Source: Ulva prolifera
Taxonomy: Eukaryota; Chlorophyta; Ulvophyceae; Ulvales; Ulvaceae
Assembly: GCA_023078555.1 (NCBI GenBank)
Contig: CM041198.1
Span: forward strand, 7,239,836 to 7,303,835
Length of the DNA: 64,000 bases
Direction: 5' to 3'
Shown here in pieces: positions 27,101 to 38,912 of the stretch; within the stretch, counting starts at the first letter, position 1; the number at the start of each line of letters is the position of its first letter. The position numbers and the translations under genes were made by a program. A model generated the notes under the pieces. That model searched no databases. It was given only the letters and a program-made list of their open reading frames with translations, and had not been told where the DNA came from.

Positions 27101-30100
27101 GCGGTCGCCGGCGACGCTGTCCGCGTCGGCGTCTCGCGGCCACCACGGGCCGAGAGCATGAGGGAGTAGTGGAAGATGTAGCGGGGGTACATCGACGCCC
27201 AGGAGGAGGACACGCTGGAGGACGCGGACGCCGCGGTCCCCTCCGAGCGCATCGTGCGGTGCGAGTGTGCGAGCTCGACGTCATCGGACAGGCTCGACGG
27301 CGCAGCCGCCGGGTTGGACCCGACCGACGTCGGGTTCGACGCCGCGCTGACAGCGGCCGACACCGCGAGAGCCGCGGCGACGGTCGAGGCGGAGGATGAC
27401 GCCGCGCCGGACGAGTCGGCGATGACCATCGGCGGCGGCGGAGGCTCGCAGGGGTTGCCGCGGGAGCCGCCCGGCTGCGTGGAATTTGTGTCCGCCACCG
27501 GCGCGTCCGGGCGCACGATGTCCTCTGCCGGGTCCGAGTCCTGCGCATCCGAGTCGATGGTCGGGAGCGCCACGGAGCCGAGTGTCAGGGTGCGGAGGGG
27601 GAGGGGCTGAGGGATCGAGTCGAGGCGGCTCAGCAGTGTGCTGTTGCCGGTGTCGACGGACGTGAGCGACGCGCCGCCGCCAGGTGCGAGCGCCGCGGCT
27701 GCCGCCGCCGCGGCGACGGCCGCCACGAGCGGCACCGCAGGGTCCTCGAGGCTGTCCAGCTGCGGGTCGTGCTCGTCGTCGGCCTCGCTGCCGCTTGCGG
27801 CGGCCGGCGGCGGCGGCCGCGGCTGCAGCATGTGGAGGATCCGCGCCGGGCGGTCCGGCATGCTGGCCGGCGCACGCATCGCGGAGTGGAGGGGCCCGGA
27901 CAGTGCGATGTGGCCGCTTGCGGTCGTGCCGAACGAGGACGGCGGCTCGATGATGCGGGGTGTTGCGTGCTGCGAGCGGAGTGGTGCGGAGGATGTGGTC
28001 TCGAGAGACACTCGGGAGTGGGCCGCGGGGGGTGGCCAGATCGGCAGGTCGCGGGACGCCGTCTGGGGGTTGCTGAAGTGGCTGAGGCCGATCAGAGTCG
28101 GAGCTGAGGTGGACTCCTGGAGGAATGCGACCCCGGACGCAGGCGCCGGGCCGGTCGTGGAGCGTGCACCGCCGCTCTGCGGGCCGCGCGGGGTGATGTA
28201 CGCCAAGGGGTCGAGAGGGGCGGTGTCGCGTGGGGTCGGGCCGGCGTTGCGGGACCGCACGGAGCTCGGGAATAGGGTGCTGCCGGAACTGCCGCCGGGG
28301 CTGGGCAGGGGGCCGGAGGAGCCGGCGTGAGGATTCTTCACACGTGAGACGTCGAGGAACTTGCGGAAGCGGAACATGCCCTTGCCCGGCGCGAGCCCGC
28401 TGCCGCCGCTCAGCGGCTGCGCGGCGCCGCGCGGCTGCAGCTCGATGTTGCTCGTGGCGCCATACATCGTTGCGTAGGGCTCCTCTGCGGCCTGGCCGCC
28501 GGCCGCGGCGTCCCCGTCCGAGATGCTGCCAGACGCGCTGAGCGCGCTGCGCCCGATGTCGTCACTGAAACGCCGCTCAGTTTCCGCGCCGCGCGCGCTG
28601 CTGCTCCCGCCGGCCGCGGGTATCGCCGCCGCGATGCTCACGCTCACGTCCAGGTTCTCGACGGCGGCCGGAGCGGCGGCAGCCGCGGCGGCGGCAGCCG
28701 CCGCCGCCGCCGTCGGCGGCTCCACCGCCACACCCCGCGGAGAGTGTAGCCGCTGCACGGCCTCCCCGAGGATGTGCATCGCGCTCGCCCCCGGTGTTGA
28801 CGCGTAGTCCGACTGGTACAAAAGCTCGAGGTGTTCCGTGCCCAGCGACTCCTCCCGGATCGGCGGCAGCGGCAGCGACTGCGGCGGCTGCGGCGAGTCC
28901 GAGGGAGCGTCCCACGCCTGCCCAGCCGCTTCGGCCGGGCTGCGCATGGGCCCTACGGCCGCCGGCGCCGCCGGCTGCAGGACCGCCGGCAGCCCCCACC
29001 GCAGCACACATGACTCGCCGAGCGCGGCATCAAGGCTGTCGCCCCCGTCACTCGAGTCGCTCCCGTCTGAGTCGCGCTCGTCGTCCGCATCGGAGGCCCC
29101 CCCGCCGCCGCCGCCGGCCGGCGGGGATGCGGTCGGCGGCCAGGTGTCCAGCAGCGTCGACGGCGCAAGCTCCTCAGGCAAATCGCCGCAGTCAAAATGC
29201 TGCTGCTGCATCACCGGCGCGCTCTGCGGCGTCAGCGCCGGGTACGCCGAGTTCGTCGGCGGATCCCTTAGCCACACTGGCGGCGGCGGCAACGGCAGGC
29301 CGTGGATGCCGCCCCCCGGGGAGGAGACCCGCCGACGCGTCAGCAGCGGCATCGGCGGGAGGCCGGGCTGGATCGGCGGCAGCGGAGAGGAGCGGTGGTG
29401 GCCACCGGGGAAGGCCCCCGGCAGCACCCCGGACACTCCCGGGGAGGAGTACGTCCCGACCGGCCCGGAGTCCGCACCCTCCGCCGACGCGTAGTGCAGA
29501 ACGCCCTTTAGCCGGTGCGGAGAGGCGGTGCTTTTGGGGCTGACCGGCCGCGGTGGGGCGGCGGCGGGTAGCATCGCGGACCGGCTGCCCGCCGCAAACG
29601 CGGCCGCAGCCGGCATCGCCGACGGAGACGCGGAGCCGCGCGACACCGACCCGGGGGTGGTGACGGGGCTCGAGTGCATGCGTGAGCCGGAGGTGGGTGT
29701 GGGCGCCTGGTACATGGTGGTCGAGATGATTTCTTGCACGGAACGCACGTCCGGGGCCCAGCCCACGGGAGGGTTTGACAGGCCGGCGGCGACATGGTGG
29801 AGATTGGGAAAGCTCCGCACTGGCTGGAACGGCGAGTGCATGCCGGATAGGCCGCGCTCGCGCGGCAGGCTGTGCGCGTGCACAAGCGCGGGCTGCGCGG
29901 ACTGCGGGCGGAGCGGGACAGTCGCAGAGGAGGGCGCCGGCGGCCACGCCGCGACGGCCACCGACACCGGCATGGCCGCGGCCTCCTCGATCAACGAGTC
30001 CCCGGACGCCTTGTGGTGCGGCCCCTGCAGCGTGTCAAGCAGCGTGTCGTGCAGTGTGTCGTGAATCGAGTCAGGCATCGTGTCGCGGACGAAGCTCCCG

Positions 30101-32040
30101 GACGCCTCGCTGAGCTGGACCTTGCCGGGGGCGATTGCGGTCCACACGTTGGGCATGCTGCCGTGCTGCGCGGCGCGTGCTGCGAGCGCGACGCGGCTGT
30201 CCAGCGTCTGCCCCTGCAGATCATCTGCGCTCTCAAACGACATCAGGGTGTCCGGCTGCGGCAGGCTCAGGTCCGTTGTTGGGCAGCCGAGAGGGTGGAT
30301 CGCCGGGTAGGAGCTGCTGCTTGCCGCTCCGGGGCCCGCCGGGGTGTCGGCGTGCTCCGCGAGTTCCATAGGGTTCTGCCCCGAGCTCATCATGCGGAGG
30401 CTGCACCCTGAGGACTCGCTGCCGATGGCCGCGCTGACAAGGCCGCCGAGGATCAGGGGCGCGCTGCCGCCGCGGCGTCGGCCGTCGCCGTCCACAAACT
30501 GCTCCGCGGACTCGCCGCTGCTCGCCGCGTCACGGGCCTCCTGCGTCACGTCAGAGTCGTCCCCTGTAGCCATTGCGGCGACGGGGAGGAGCTGCTCAGG
30601 GCCAGGGGTCCTGAGCGTGGCTGCCAGCGGCGCCTTTGTCGTGGCATCCCCGTCAGCCTCACCTGCGGAGGGGAGGCGCGGGGTGAACAGAAGGCTTGAG
30701 CTTGGGATGGACTCGATAGACCCGCTCGGCTGGCGCAGCTGCGGCACGCCGGGGAGGTGGACGTGTGGGGGGGTGTACGACTGCGGAGGGGGGTTGAGGG
30801 GTGGGCTGATCGGCGGCAGCGGAAATGACGCGATACCGCCGCGCGGTTGCACCACCGCGCCCCAGCCGTCGCGCGCTGGGCGCAGGTCTCGGGGGGAGGG
30901 GATCGTGCGGACAACAGGGGGGCCGAGGGCGGTCGCCACGCTGTGCGCTGCGGCCGCCGGCCCTTCGTCCACATGCTCCGTGACGTGGTAGCGGGGGCCG
31001 CCGGGCGACAGATCACTCACGTCTGGGAGCGTCAGGCCTGAGCCGCCGCCGGCGGCGGGCTCCTGCGTGGAGGAGGTGCCGGTTGCGGTAGCCGGCTCCG
31101 CAGGCAGGATGGCGCTCGGGTTGAGCAGGGGCATGCTGTGAGAGGTCGTGAGGGACGACAACCGCGACGCCCCTTCGGGTTCCTCTGGGATTTCGGTGAC
31201 CGGGTCCACGAGCGAGCCGTCCCACGCCCAGCAATTGTCGTCCTGAGACCTGCAAGCCGCCGTGGCGTGAGGCACCACGTGCGGCCATGGATCAAGAGCA
31301 GCGGCAGGCGCCGCCCGGCATGCATGTGGGGCCCCCCACGCCGCAACGTCCAGGATGCTCTCGAACTGTTTGTGTTCAGTGGCCGCTGAAAATCTATGAG
31401 ACGGGAGTCGCTCAACCACATGTTTAGCGGCGCACTTTCGGCAGGTTACATAATGTGCATAGCCGTGGCGTGGGGGGGGGGGGGGGGGGGGGGGGGGGTC
31501 GCACATGAGGGTGTCGTCGCCCTCTGTGTCTGTCGGCTGCGACACGACATCACCGACCCACCCCCGGCCGCGGGCACCGTCCTCCGAGCGCCGAGCGCGG
31601 CCACGGGGGAGCTGCCGCCCGCGGGAGCGCAGCGTCGGCAGCGGCCACGCGGGGCGCCGCGCGTCGCCGGCGGCCCCCGGCGGGTCGATGTATCCCTGGA
31701 CGCGCGCCTCCGCAGCGGCAATGCGCGCTTGAGGCAGCACTGCCGGGGGCGGGTGCGGGGACGCCGCGATGTGGCCTGCGCTCGCGCTGCGCATGTCGAC
31801 GGCGGACGGCGGGCCGGCGTGAGGGTGCGGCGTGCCGATCGCGTACGTGGAGCACGCGACCGGGAGGACGTCTGCCACGTCGGCGCGGGGCGCGAGCGGG
31901 CTGCGGCCGCCGGCGGAGCTGCCAGAGGTGAGTTCACTGAGCGGGCCACGGCCGCCTGGGGCGGACAGGATCTTCGCGCTCCAGCCGTTGCTGTCAGTGT
32001 CCAGCGACGCGTCGCTGTGTTGCATGCCCTGCATGCACAT
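24200..32040 (-). CDS. Very large, mostly low-complexity protein (about 2,255 aa)
   Basis: Seven exons close perfectly in frame: 32040-31505, 31249-26692 (4,558 nt), 26530-26138, 26091-26022, 25716-25581, 25401-24905, 24777-24200; 6,768 nt. Donors are GTGCGA, GTGCGG, GTGTGA, GTGAGG, GTGCGC and GTGCGG. The giant exon is Ser/Pro/Ala/Gly-rich with Ala10-14 runs, acidic Ser/Asp patches (DADDERDSDGSDSSDGGDS) and no recognisable globular domain; it is likely disordered. More structured pieces occur near the start (DDNCWAWDGSLVDPVTEIPE) and at the end (GLEVFRRRCPNKSLLSGAWEQ, YVNAWDIRDAVIVTETQ, GWMYQSLPANVQSEIG). The C-terminus is strongly basic (RSRRWLPWRRKK) and could be a nuclear signal or membrane contact. 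The start is tentative: the ATG at 32040 follows GCCGCCAC, but an upstream exon is possible. I do not recognise a family. The 255-nt first intron is itself fully translatable. Confidence 0.6.
31472..31498 (+). repeat. G27 homopolymer beside a 5' splice site
   Basis: Twenty-seven G on the plus strand (C27 in the transcript), starting 6 nt inside the first intron of the giant protein gene (donor GTGCGA at 31504-31499). If the intron were retained it would encode nine prolines. Confidence 0.9.
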
Positions 32041-32130
32041 GTGGCGGCTGCGGAAAGCACAGGTCAGCCCTGATCAACGGACCGGGCGGAGGATTGGTCA
32101 AGCTGAGATATCTCTAGGATGTCTCTCTCT

Positions 32131-32150
32131 GGGGGGGGGGGGGGGGGGGG
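32131..32150 (+). repeat. G20 homopolymer upstream of the giant gene
   Basis: Twenty G on the plus strand. On the minus strand C20 is followed at once by AGAGAGAG, so it could serve as a C-only pyrimidine tract before a 3' splice site in a 5' UTR intron of the giant gene. This role is inference. Confidence 0.85.
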
Positions 32151-35100
32151 AAGGGGGCATCTGGGGCTGCCCAGCACACAGGAGCCGCTGTTCCTGCGAA
32201 GCGGTCTGCCGCCCCGCCTTTGTTCTTGACACAAACGCGGCTCTGCTTTTGGAACAGAACCAGGGATGGCTCCAGGCTACGAAGCAAGACACATCAGCTC
32301 CCCTCTCATAGGAGAAGGAAATGGGGCACACGTCTGTGGCACACACGCTCGTTTGCCACAGGGGGCTAGCCCTGGCTGCTGGTGCATACTTTACTACAGT
32401 TATGTAACCCAACACAGACACAAGTGGCTGTGGAATCAGATCCCAGCCCCACACAACCTGCCATGTGCCACTGGGACACTGCCCCATGGTGGTGTCATGA
32501 AATTGTGCACCCTGGCTATGTCAATGGGCCAGATGCTGGGCAGGTGTCCTTTCCTTAGCTCATCGTCCCCCCTACATCTGCTCAGCACACCCCAGGACAG
32601 CTGTCCCCTGCCTCTCCATTTCCTGCTGTGAACCCGAGTGACGCCCAATGGCTTCTCACACAGCAGCACACAGCAGCTGTGGCTGAAGGGCTGGTATTTG
32701 GGTCTGGTATTTGCAGGCAGGCTGTCATGGTGGTGTGGTCATGCTGTGCTCAAGCTCTGGCTATGCATCGGGTGCTCCACATGCCAGCCCCGCGCAGGCA
32801 TCCTCCCTGCGTGGTCCGTGTGTACTTTGACCTGCTCGCGCCAGCGGCAGCAGCGCTGCAGGCGGTGACATAGGCCCTGGTCACACAGCTCAGTCCGCAA
32901 CAGACTGCACCGGAATCGCGCAGCGACTGCACAGCTGTGAATGCGTAGGCGGACATTCACCGCACCCACAGGCCACGACTAACACGAGGGAGACCGTCGA
33001 GGTGCTGGAGCGTGCGGGGTCATCATGCGCTCATCGTGGCGGATGCATGTTGCGCCAGCGCACTCAGTGAGCTGGCTCGAGACGCCGGCGGTAGAGCGAT
33101 GAAATGGCCCGCAGCGTCTCCGAAACAGCTAGCAGGCAACGGAATGAAGAGCTCTATCCTGCCCGCGAGGCGATATGCTGTTGCATGCAGCTCCGGGGCG
33201 TCACTCTCGATGCAGCGAGGAGCATGACTGCCCATGACTACAATGACGCAACGCCCACGCGATGGGAACGTGGCCGGGGTTTCAAGGCTGTGCGGTCAAC
33301 GAGCCGAATCATGCTGCCAATTGGCTTGGCTGAGGAATATCCTCGCCTCGCCGACGGCAAGGGGATGGACTCAGACGATGGTGGAGGGAAGCGAAGTGAA
33401 GCTGAGCAGTCCCGTCGGAGTGCCATAGGCAATGGCGACCGCAAGCTTGACGCGGCTGCCTTGTGCTAACGATCAAGATCTGGGGCGCGACAAAGATACA
33501 AATTGTGCGGGCGACGATCCACCTTGCATTCAGCGATAACCTTCTATGTATCGAGGCTAGCGGCGTGTGTTTGACCGTGGTCGAGCGAGCGAGGTGGAGG
33601 GCAGCGGCTCACCGTGGACGGTTTCTTCAGTCTGTTCTTTGGGGCTGCGAAGCTCATGGTGCGCTCAGCCACGGCAGGAGAGCCTCCAGCAGACTGAGAG
33701 CTGGACGCTCGTCCTGTGCCTGGCGCTCAAGGAGGGCCGTGGTTGTCGTCGCTCGAGTTCGGCTGCCCGCTGGACCTCAACCGCAGTGTACTTCCCCTTA
33801 CGACAGAACTCCCGGCCACAGCGGCGAGGAAGGGACACGCAGAGCTGATCTAGTGTGTCGAAACGCTAGCGCACGCTGAACAAGGGCTGGATTGACGCTG
33901 CTTGGTGTCCGCTAGACTAGCAGAACGGGACGTCTGCATCACCGAGGCTGCCTACAGAAGGGAGTAGAATTGGACGTCAACAGAGCTGCAGCATCCACAT
34001 CTGCTGCTGTACTGTTTCATAGCCAAAGCTTGCGCGAGTCTGGCTGAGAAGGGGCATCCTCCATGGATGGCGCGCCAATTCAGCGCAGGAGCGACCATGC
34101 ATACACTGCCCAGTAGCTACGGGACACTGGAATTCATGGCAAACCAGCAGATACCACGGCATCCCACATGATGAAGCTCTGACCGGCACCTTGGCGAGCG
34201 TTGCAGCCGTGATCAGGTCGACACAGGCACGCAACGTTGCAGCACTGACAGAAGACTGACTGCTGGCGACATACAAGATGGCAGGTGCAACACGCACCAG
34301 ATAAACTATGTGGTCACCGTCTAGCACCAGCTCCTCGTGCATACATCATACGCATGAACAGCCTGCGATACTACCGAACAGTGCAACACGAGCGGTCAGC
34401 GCTGTCTACTGAGCCAGATGTTGAATACTCTCGTTTAGCAAAGCCCCGACCGCAAAGAGTCCTCCAGCTAAACTCAGCACGTCTGCGCGATCGTCCGCAG
34501 CGAAGGCAACAGGAATAGCAGTTACCGCATGTCAACGCCCGTGTCGCCATTTTCCCCCACGCGCTCACGCTGAATCATGACAAACCCCACTCGCTGGATC
34601 ATGCAGGCCGTGGTGTATGCAAGATTTTGAGTTCTACCCAGCGCGGCCGTGCACAAGCGAAGCCCACGCGGCCATGAAAATAGGTGTGCCCTCGTCAGCT
34701 ATAGCCCCGCGTGCTACTTGCGCATCGCTCTATGGCCCGTCACACAGTCTCTGGACACTATATAAACGCTGCTGCAGATGCAGTAGCAGCGCGCAAGCAT
34801 GCACGCGACCACCGCGTCTCTTGCGCAGGTGTGAATCTGATGCACCACGATGCGTATGCGTCACCCCGTCGCTGCACCCTTCTCCTGCCGTCTATGACCC
34901 GGGCAGCACCGCAACGCTCGCCCACACAACGTCAATGTCGGAAGGAGATGCTGGTAGGTGGCAGGGTTGCCTCTAGCTGTGCACACCGTGACGGTTTTTA
35001 CGGAAGGTCGGTCAAGCTCGTAGTCTCCGAATTCTACGGCACCAGTCTGAGACCTCACCTCAGCTATCTCTTCCCATACTCTATGCAGGGATCTCGCCGC

Positions 35101-36445
35101 TAGGCACCACCGCCACAGCTCCCCCACCTACTGCCTCGAACTTCTCACGGAGCTCCTGGCGTGTCCTGTCCGTCAGCTAGCGCGGGGTATAGAGCAGAAA
35201 GCGGGGACCGTGTGGCGTGGCGTCGGTGGCTTCGGTGCTCACGACGCAGTGCGCAACCGACAACGCATGTAGCGTGCGAGGTCAGCTCAACCTAGCTGAC
35301 GCTGCCAGCGACAGGCGAAGCTTGTCAGCATGCACCCGGCCGGCACTCACACGCGCACGCATCCCCGGGCCCAGGCCACCCCAGTGCTGACAGCTTACCG
35401 CGTCACGACCGAATCTTTGCAGCGCACGCGCTCACCTTAAGAATTCGCTCACCATCGCACGGAAAAAGAATGCGCGCGCAGTCCAGGCGGCAGTGTGTGG
35501 CATGACGTTCTTCCCCCCTACGCCATTTACGCAGTCGCGCATTCGATGGCGAAGCAGCTAGCTGTGCGGGTAATACCCCCACTGCCCTGCAGCTTCCCCG
35601 CTGCATCTCGTATGCATCCAGGCCATGCATATATGCACCGCGGCGTCGGTTACCCGCGGGTGATGCCCGTGGCGTGCTGTAACCGGCGCATGCAGCACGT
35701 TTGCGCACCAGGAGAACTCGATGCGGCGTAATGGGGGAGCACTGTCATGGCAGCAGCGTGCATGGTGACTGAGGCGTCACTCAGGGAGAGCACTTGTGAA
35801 TTCACGGCTGCAAACCGCCTACATGTCGTTTTAACTGCACCTTAGTTTCTCTGAAAGTTGTTGCTGCGTGAGATGGCAGATGTAACGTTTCATCGACCGC
35901 TTACACGGATGTGATCGCCTGGGTTCAGATTATCTGAACGCCAATCCTTCAGCAGGGTTTCGCTGCATCGGTAGCTGAAGGCGAGGTACTTATGCTGTAG
36001 CGGTGCTCTTCGCGGATGGCGAGCGTTGTGGATATGGATGACCGCGAAACGGTGCACGCCAGGACAACGCCGACCACAGGATGATGCAGCAACGTGCATG
36101 CGGGGCATGCAATCAGCCGCACGGACGGTGCGCGATCCCGCTCGGACACGAAATTTAAACACGCAAACGTCAAACTTGTGCGCGGTGCACGGGAATATGC
36201 CACACGTCCTCTGGGGCCCGAGGGATTGCGCAAGTCGGCACACGCCCCGCCTACTAAGCGCGCACTACTCATGGAACTGATCATGACTGCCTCGGTCGGG
36301 CTCTCGGGCTGATGCAGCTAGATCGCATCCGCACCCCACTAACTCTGCCATGGACATCGCAGACTTGACCCACACAACACGCAGGCTGTGGGCTGTGTCA
36401 GGGCAGCCACTCTGGTGCCAGCCCCCTGGGGCCAGCACAGCAGTG
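32151..36445. other. Gene-poor 4.3 kb
   Basis: No gene recognised. A minus-strand frame 33977-34342 (122 codons) has a helical, HEAT-like stretch (ATLRACVDLITAATLAK) ending at a plausible GTGCCG donor and could be one exon of an unidentified gene. A TATATAAA at 34759-34766 could be a promoter element on the plus strand, but no gene follows clearly. Plus-strand frames at 33104-33469 and 33463-33879 show no domain. Confidence 0.3.
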
Positions 36446-36707
36446 TAAAGTAAAGTAAATCTAAATTTACTGAGCCGTATCCTATTGGACATTGACAACT
36501 CCGAATTAACGGGACCACATATGCCGAAGGGGTAAACCACCTGGAAACCCCCCTCAGACGACCGTACGCAACTCACAGGGCCTCCTCCTGTGCTAAGCGA
36601 GGTGGTCACGTGCGGCCGTTTCGATTCCCCAAAGCGCACGCAGAATCGAACCCACGACCTCCTGAAACGGAGGGGGTAGCTTTTAATCCGTCCTCAACCC
36701 ATTGGAC
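36446..36707 (-). mobile_element. SINE-like repeat with tRNA-derived head (copy 2)
   Basis: Read on the minus strand: a D-arm-like TGGTCCAATGGGTTGAGG (36708-36691), a 5-bp anticodon-type stem ACGGA/TCCGT with an oversized 15-nt loop, and a T-arm with the Pol III B-box GGGTTCGATTC (36653-36643). A body follows, then a tail that matches 337-425 and ends in TTTAC repeats. The acceptor arms do not pair and the anticodon loop is too long, so this is not a working tRNA gene. A tRNA-derived SINE is the simplest reading. Its tRNA head abuts the degenerate MITE at 36708. Confidence 0.5.
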
Positions 36708-36807
36708 CAGTGTTGGGTCGCTTTGCAGCATTCCCAGGGCTGCCACCCAGGAATTAGATCTGAATACTCAGAATTGTTACATACAACCAGCCCTGATGAC
36801 ACAATTG
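36708..36807. mobile_element. Degenerate copy of the 102-bp MITE
   Basis: Starts CAGTGTTGGGTCGCTT and aligns, with scattered substitutions, to the reverse complement of 60795-60896 (shared blocks GCAG, CCAGGGCTG, AATTAGAT, TGAATA, GAATTGTT, GATGAC). The far inverted repeat has decayed (GATGACACAATTG) and no target duplication is visible. Confidence 0.55.
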
Positions 36808-38135
36808 TTTTAAAACTGCAGCACAGCCAATGACATCAATTGGCTGCTGCCGCTGCAACCGCGACTCAGCCTTCAGCGGAACAGAGCAGCAGTGCTGCAG
36901 TAGTGTAGCTCGATCGAGCTTGATCAGCAAACATGCTGCAGCCCAGCTAGCTTTCACACAGCCGCCGGCAGCACTGACAGCCACCTATGGCTCACTGCCT
37001 CACTGCTGACACGGTCCCCACTGCAATCAGTCATGCCAGCATGCCACAGGGCCCGCCCACCGTGCTTCCTTCCGTGTGTCTCGAGTGCACAGCCCCATGC
37101 ACATCGGCTCACAATCCCTTACTTTACTTTGCTACCGCGGGCGGCGCCATGGCTCCGCTGACCTGCGATCTGTGGGGCTATCTGTGTGGTCTGCTTTGCT
37201 CAGACCAAGCTTCAACGAGGGGGGGGGGGGGGGGGGGGGGGGCACAATGACATGTGGGCACACTTAGAGCTCTGCGTAGCTCACGGTCCAACATGAAGTA
37301 GGACCTGAAAGTTGCACTCCCACAGGCATCTAGCTGACTGCAGCGATGACACGTTTGCTGCTAGATTTCTGCTGAGAGCATCTATGCCCCCGGGAGGCCA
37401 CACGAGGCAGATCGCTGCCAAAACAGAGTTGAAAACGAAAAGTCGATTCAAATCAAGGCCGGGGGGGTGCTCGATAGCACTGGCTTGTGCATTGAAGCAC
37501 GGTTTGGCGAGGCCACTAGATCTAGAAAGGTGGCTCACACGCCCATCCATGAAGCGCATGCACCACGGCCAGTCACACCCAGTCACACCTGGCCATGTCC
37601 ATGTCCATGCACGGACCTGCTGTCATGTGCCAAAGAGGGGCAGAAGAAGACACAGGCTCTCCGGAGCACCACAGTTGGGTCACTGCTGTCATGCGTAAGG
37701 GCTGTCATGTCACAAGGAGATTTCCTAGACGCATCCCAGCGCTGCTTCGAAATGTTCATCATCTACAACTCCTTCGAAGGGGACAAACATATTTGCAAAC
37801 AAACATGTGCAGCCTGGGCCCCATTGCTGGCTGCACCTGACTCTGGGGTGCCCAGGCTGCAGTGCAAGAGGACTAGTCCTAGCTATGGTGTAGGATTCCA
37901 CGGGATGTGTACAAATTACAAGTTACAAAAGAGTGAACGGGAGGAAACAAACACTGAAACCGAATCTCATCCGAATCAACTTCATGTGTACAAACGTTTT
38001 CTATGCCCAGGCTTTTGAGCACGACAGCATGTGCCAGGCCTAGGGCCCATCAACAGGGACACGCAGATCCTGACGGACGCGTTGTCTCGACAGTGCCGTA
38101 CGTAGTCACATGTGGCACCAGGGCGGAGCCAGCGC
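36808..38135. other. No gene recognised
   Basis: Contains the G24 run at 37219-37242. A plus-strand frame near 37690-37860 (DFLDASQRCFEMFIIYNSFEGDK) has protein character but no linked exons. One arm of a 36-bp inverted repeat lies at 37921-37956. Confidence 0.3.
37219..37242 (+). repeat. G24 homopolymer
   Basis: Twenty-four G on the plus strand, in sequence with no assigned gene. Confidence 0.9.
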
Positions 38136-38362
38136 TGGGGATGGCACAGAGTCTAGGTCGAGGACCTCGTTCTAGTTCGAGGTGAATGAACTGGGTACGA
38201 TCGCGAGTCTCGCACCGAGGTCGAGATGAAAAAATGCCCCGCCTCGGATGCGGTCTATGTCCCGTTATGTCGAACTGTGCGTACAGGCACTTGGCGCACT
38301 AATAGACGCTGCTTGAGTGTTTGCCAGTGTTTGTTTTCTCTCCCGTTCACTCTTTTGTAACT
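37921..38362. repeat. 36/38-bp inverted repeat pair
   Basis: Arm 37921-37956 starts AGTTACAAAAGAGTGAACGG. Its reverse complement, with a 2-nt insertion, is at 38325-38362. The right arm lies inside the hAT-like element that begins at 38136 and the left arm lies outside it, so the two structures overlap and may reflect nested or rearranged insertions. Confidence 0.8.
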
Positions 38363-38912
38363 GACTAGACGCTGCTTGAGGTCCACATGATGCGCAAGCG
38401 AGCACAGGCCTAGAGTACGAACGTGCTACAACTAACTATCGGACACATGCACCACCAGAAGACCTCCAAGCAGTGCCATCATGCACTGCCATGGCGTTGA
38501 GCAACGCTAATAAGATGGTGTTGGTTGCACAGAACAAGAATGTCTCAGTGGTGGAAGCCTGTGATGACAGGATTTGGGTAGATTTTGGTAGCGTACATGA
38601 AGGCACTTGCACTTAAGGATGCACAGACTCAGGTGAAAGCAGCTGAGTGATTGTTGTCAGGGTTGTGGTTTCATTATATTGCATTGCAGTGCTGTATATT
38701 GATTAAACAAGCGCACTGATGCTCTGTACTCTGTACATGCCAGCACCCCATATGGATATCCGAGGTGAAATAGGCCAGTTAGGAATCGAACCGTATGAGT
38801 TCGAGGTCAAATCATACGAGTTCGAGTTCGAGGTCAAATTGTACGAGTCCTAGGTCACCTCGGGTGATCTCGAGACGAGATGATCACTCACCTCGACTCT
38901 GTGCCATCCCTA
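38136..38912. mobile_element. hAT-like element, 777 bp, no transposase
   Basis: Terminal inverted repeats: TGGGGATGGCACAGAGTC at the left end and TAGGGATGGCACAGAGTC read inward from the right end. Flanks are GCCAGCGC (38128-38135) and GCCAGCTA (38913-38920), matching at 6 of 8 positions as an aged 8-bp duplication would. Both subterminal regions are full of short CGAGGTC/GACCTCG and GAGTTCGAGGTC repeats in both orientations. The interior has no long coding frame and holds a direct repeat TAGACGCTGCTTGAG (38303 and 38366). Confidence 0.55.

Noticed and set aside
26344..32040. Reading the 1,898-codon frame as one uninterrupted exon
   Set aside because: The last ~115 codons run through a less GC-rich stretch with a GTGCGG donor and join the following exons only when spliced; the first intron also has good borders.
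36640..36710. Functional tRNA gene on the minus strand
   Set aside because: The acceptor arms do not pair, the anticodon loop is 15 nt long, and the 5' end is MITE sequence.
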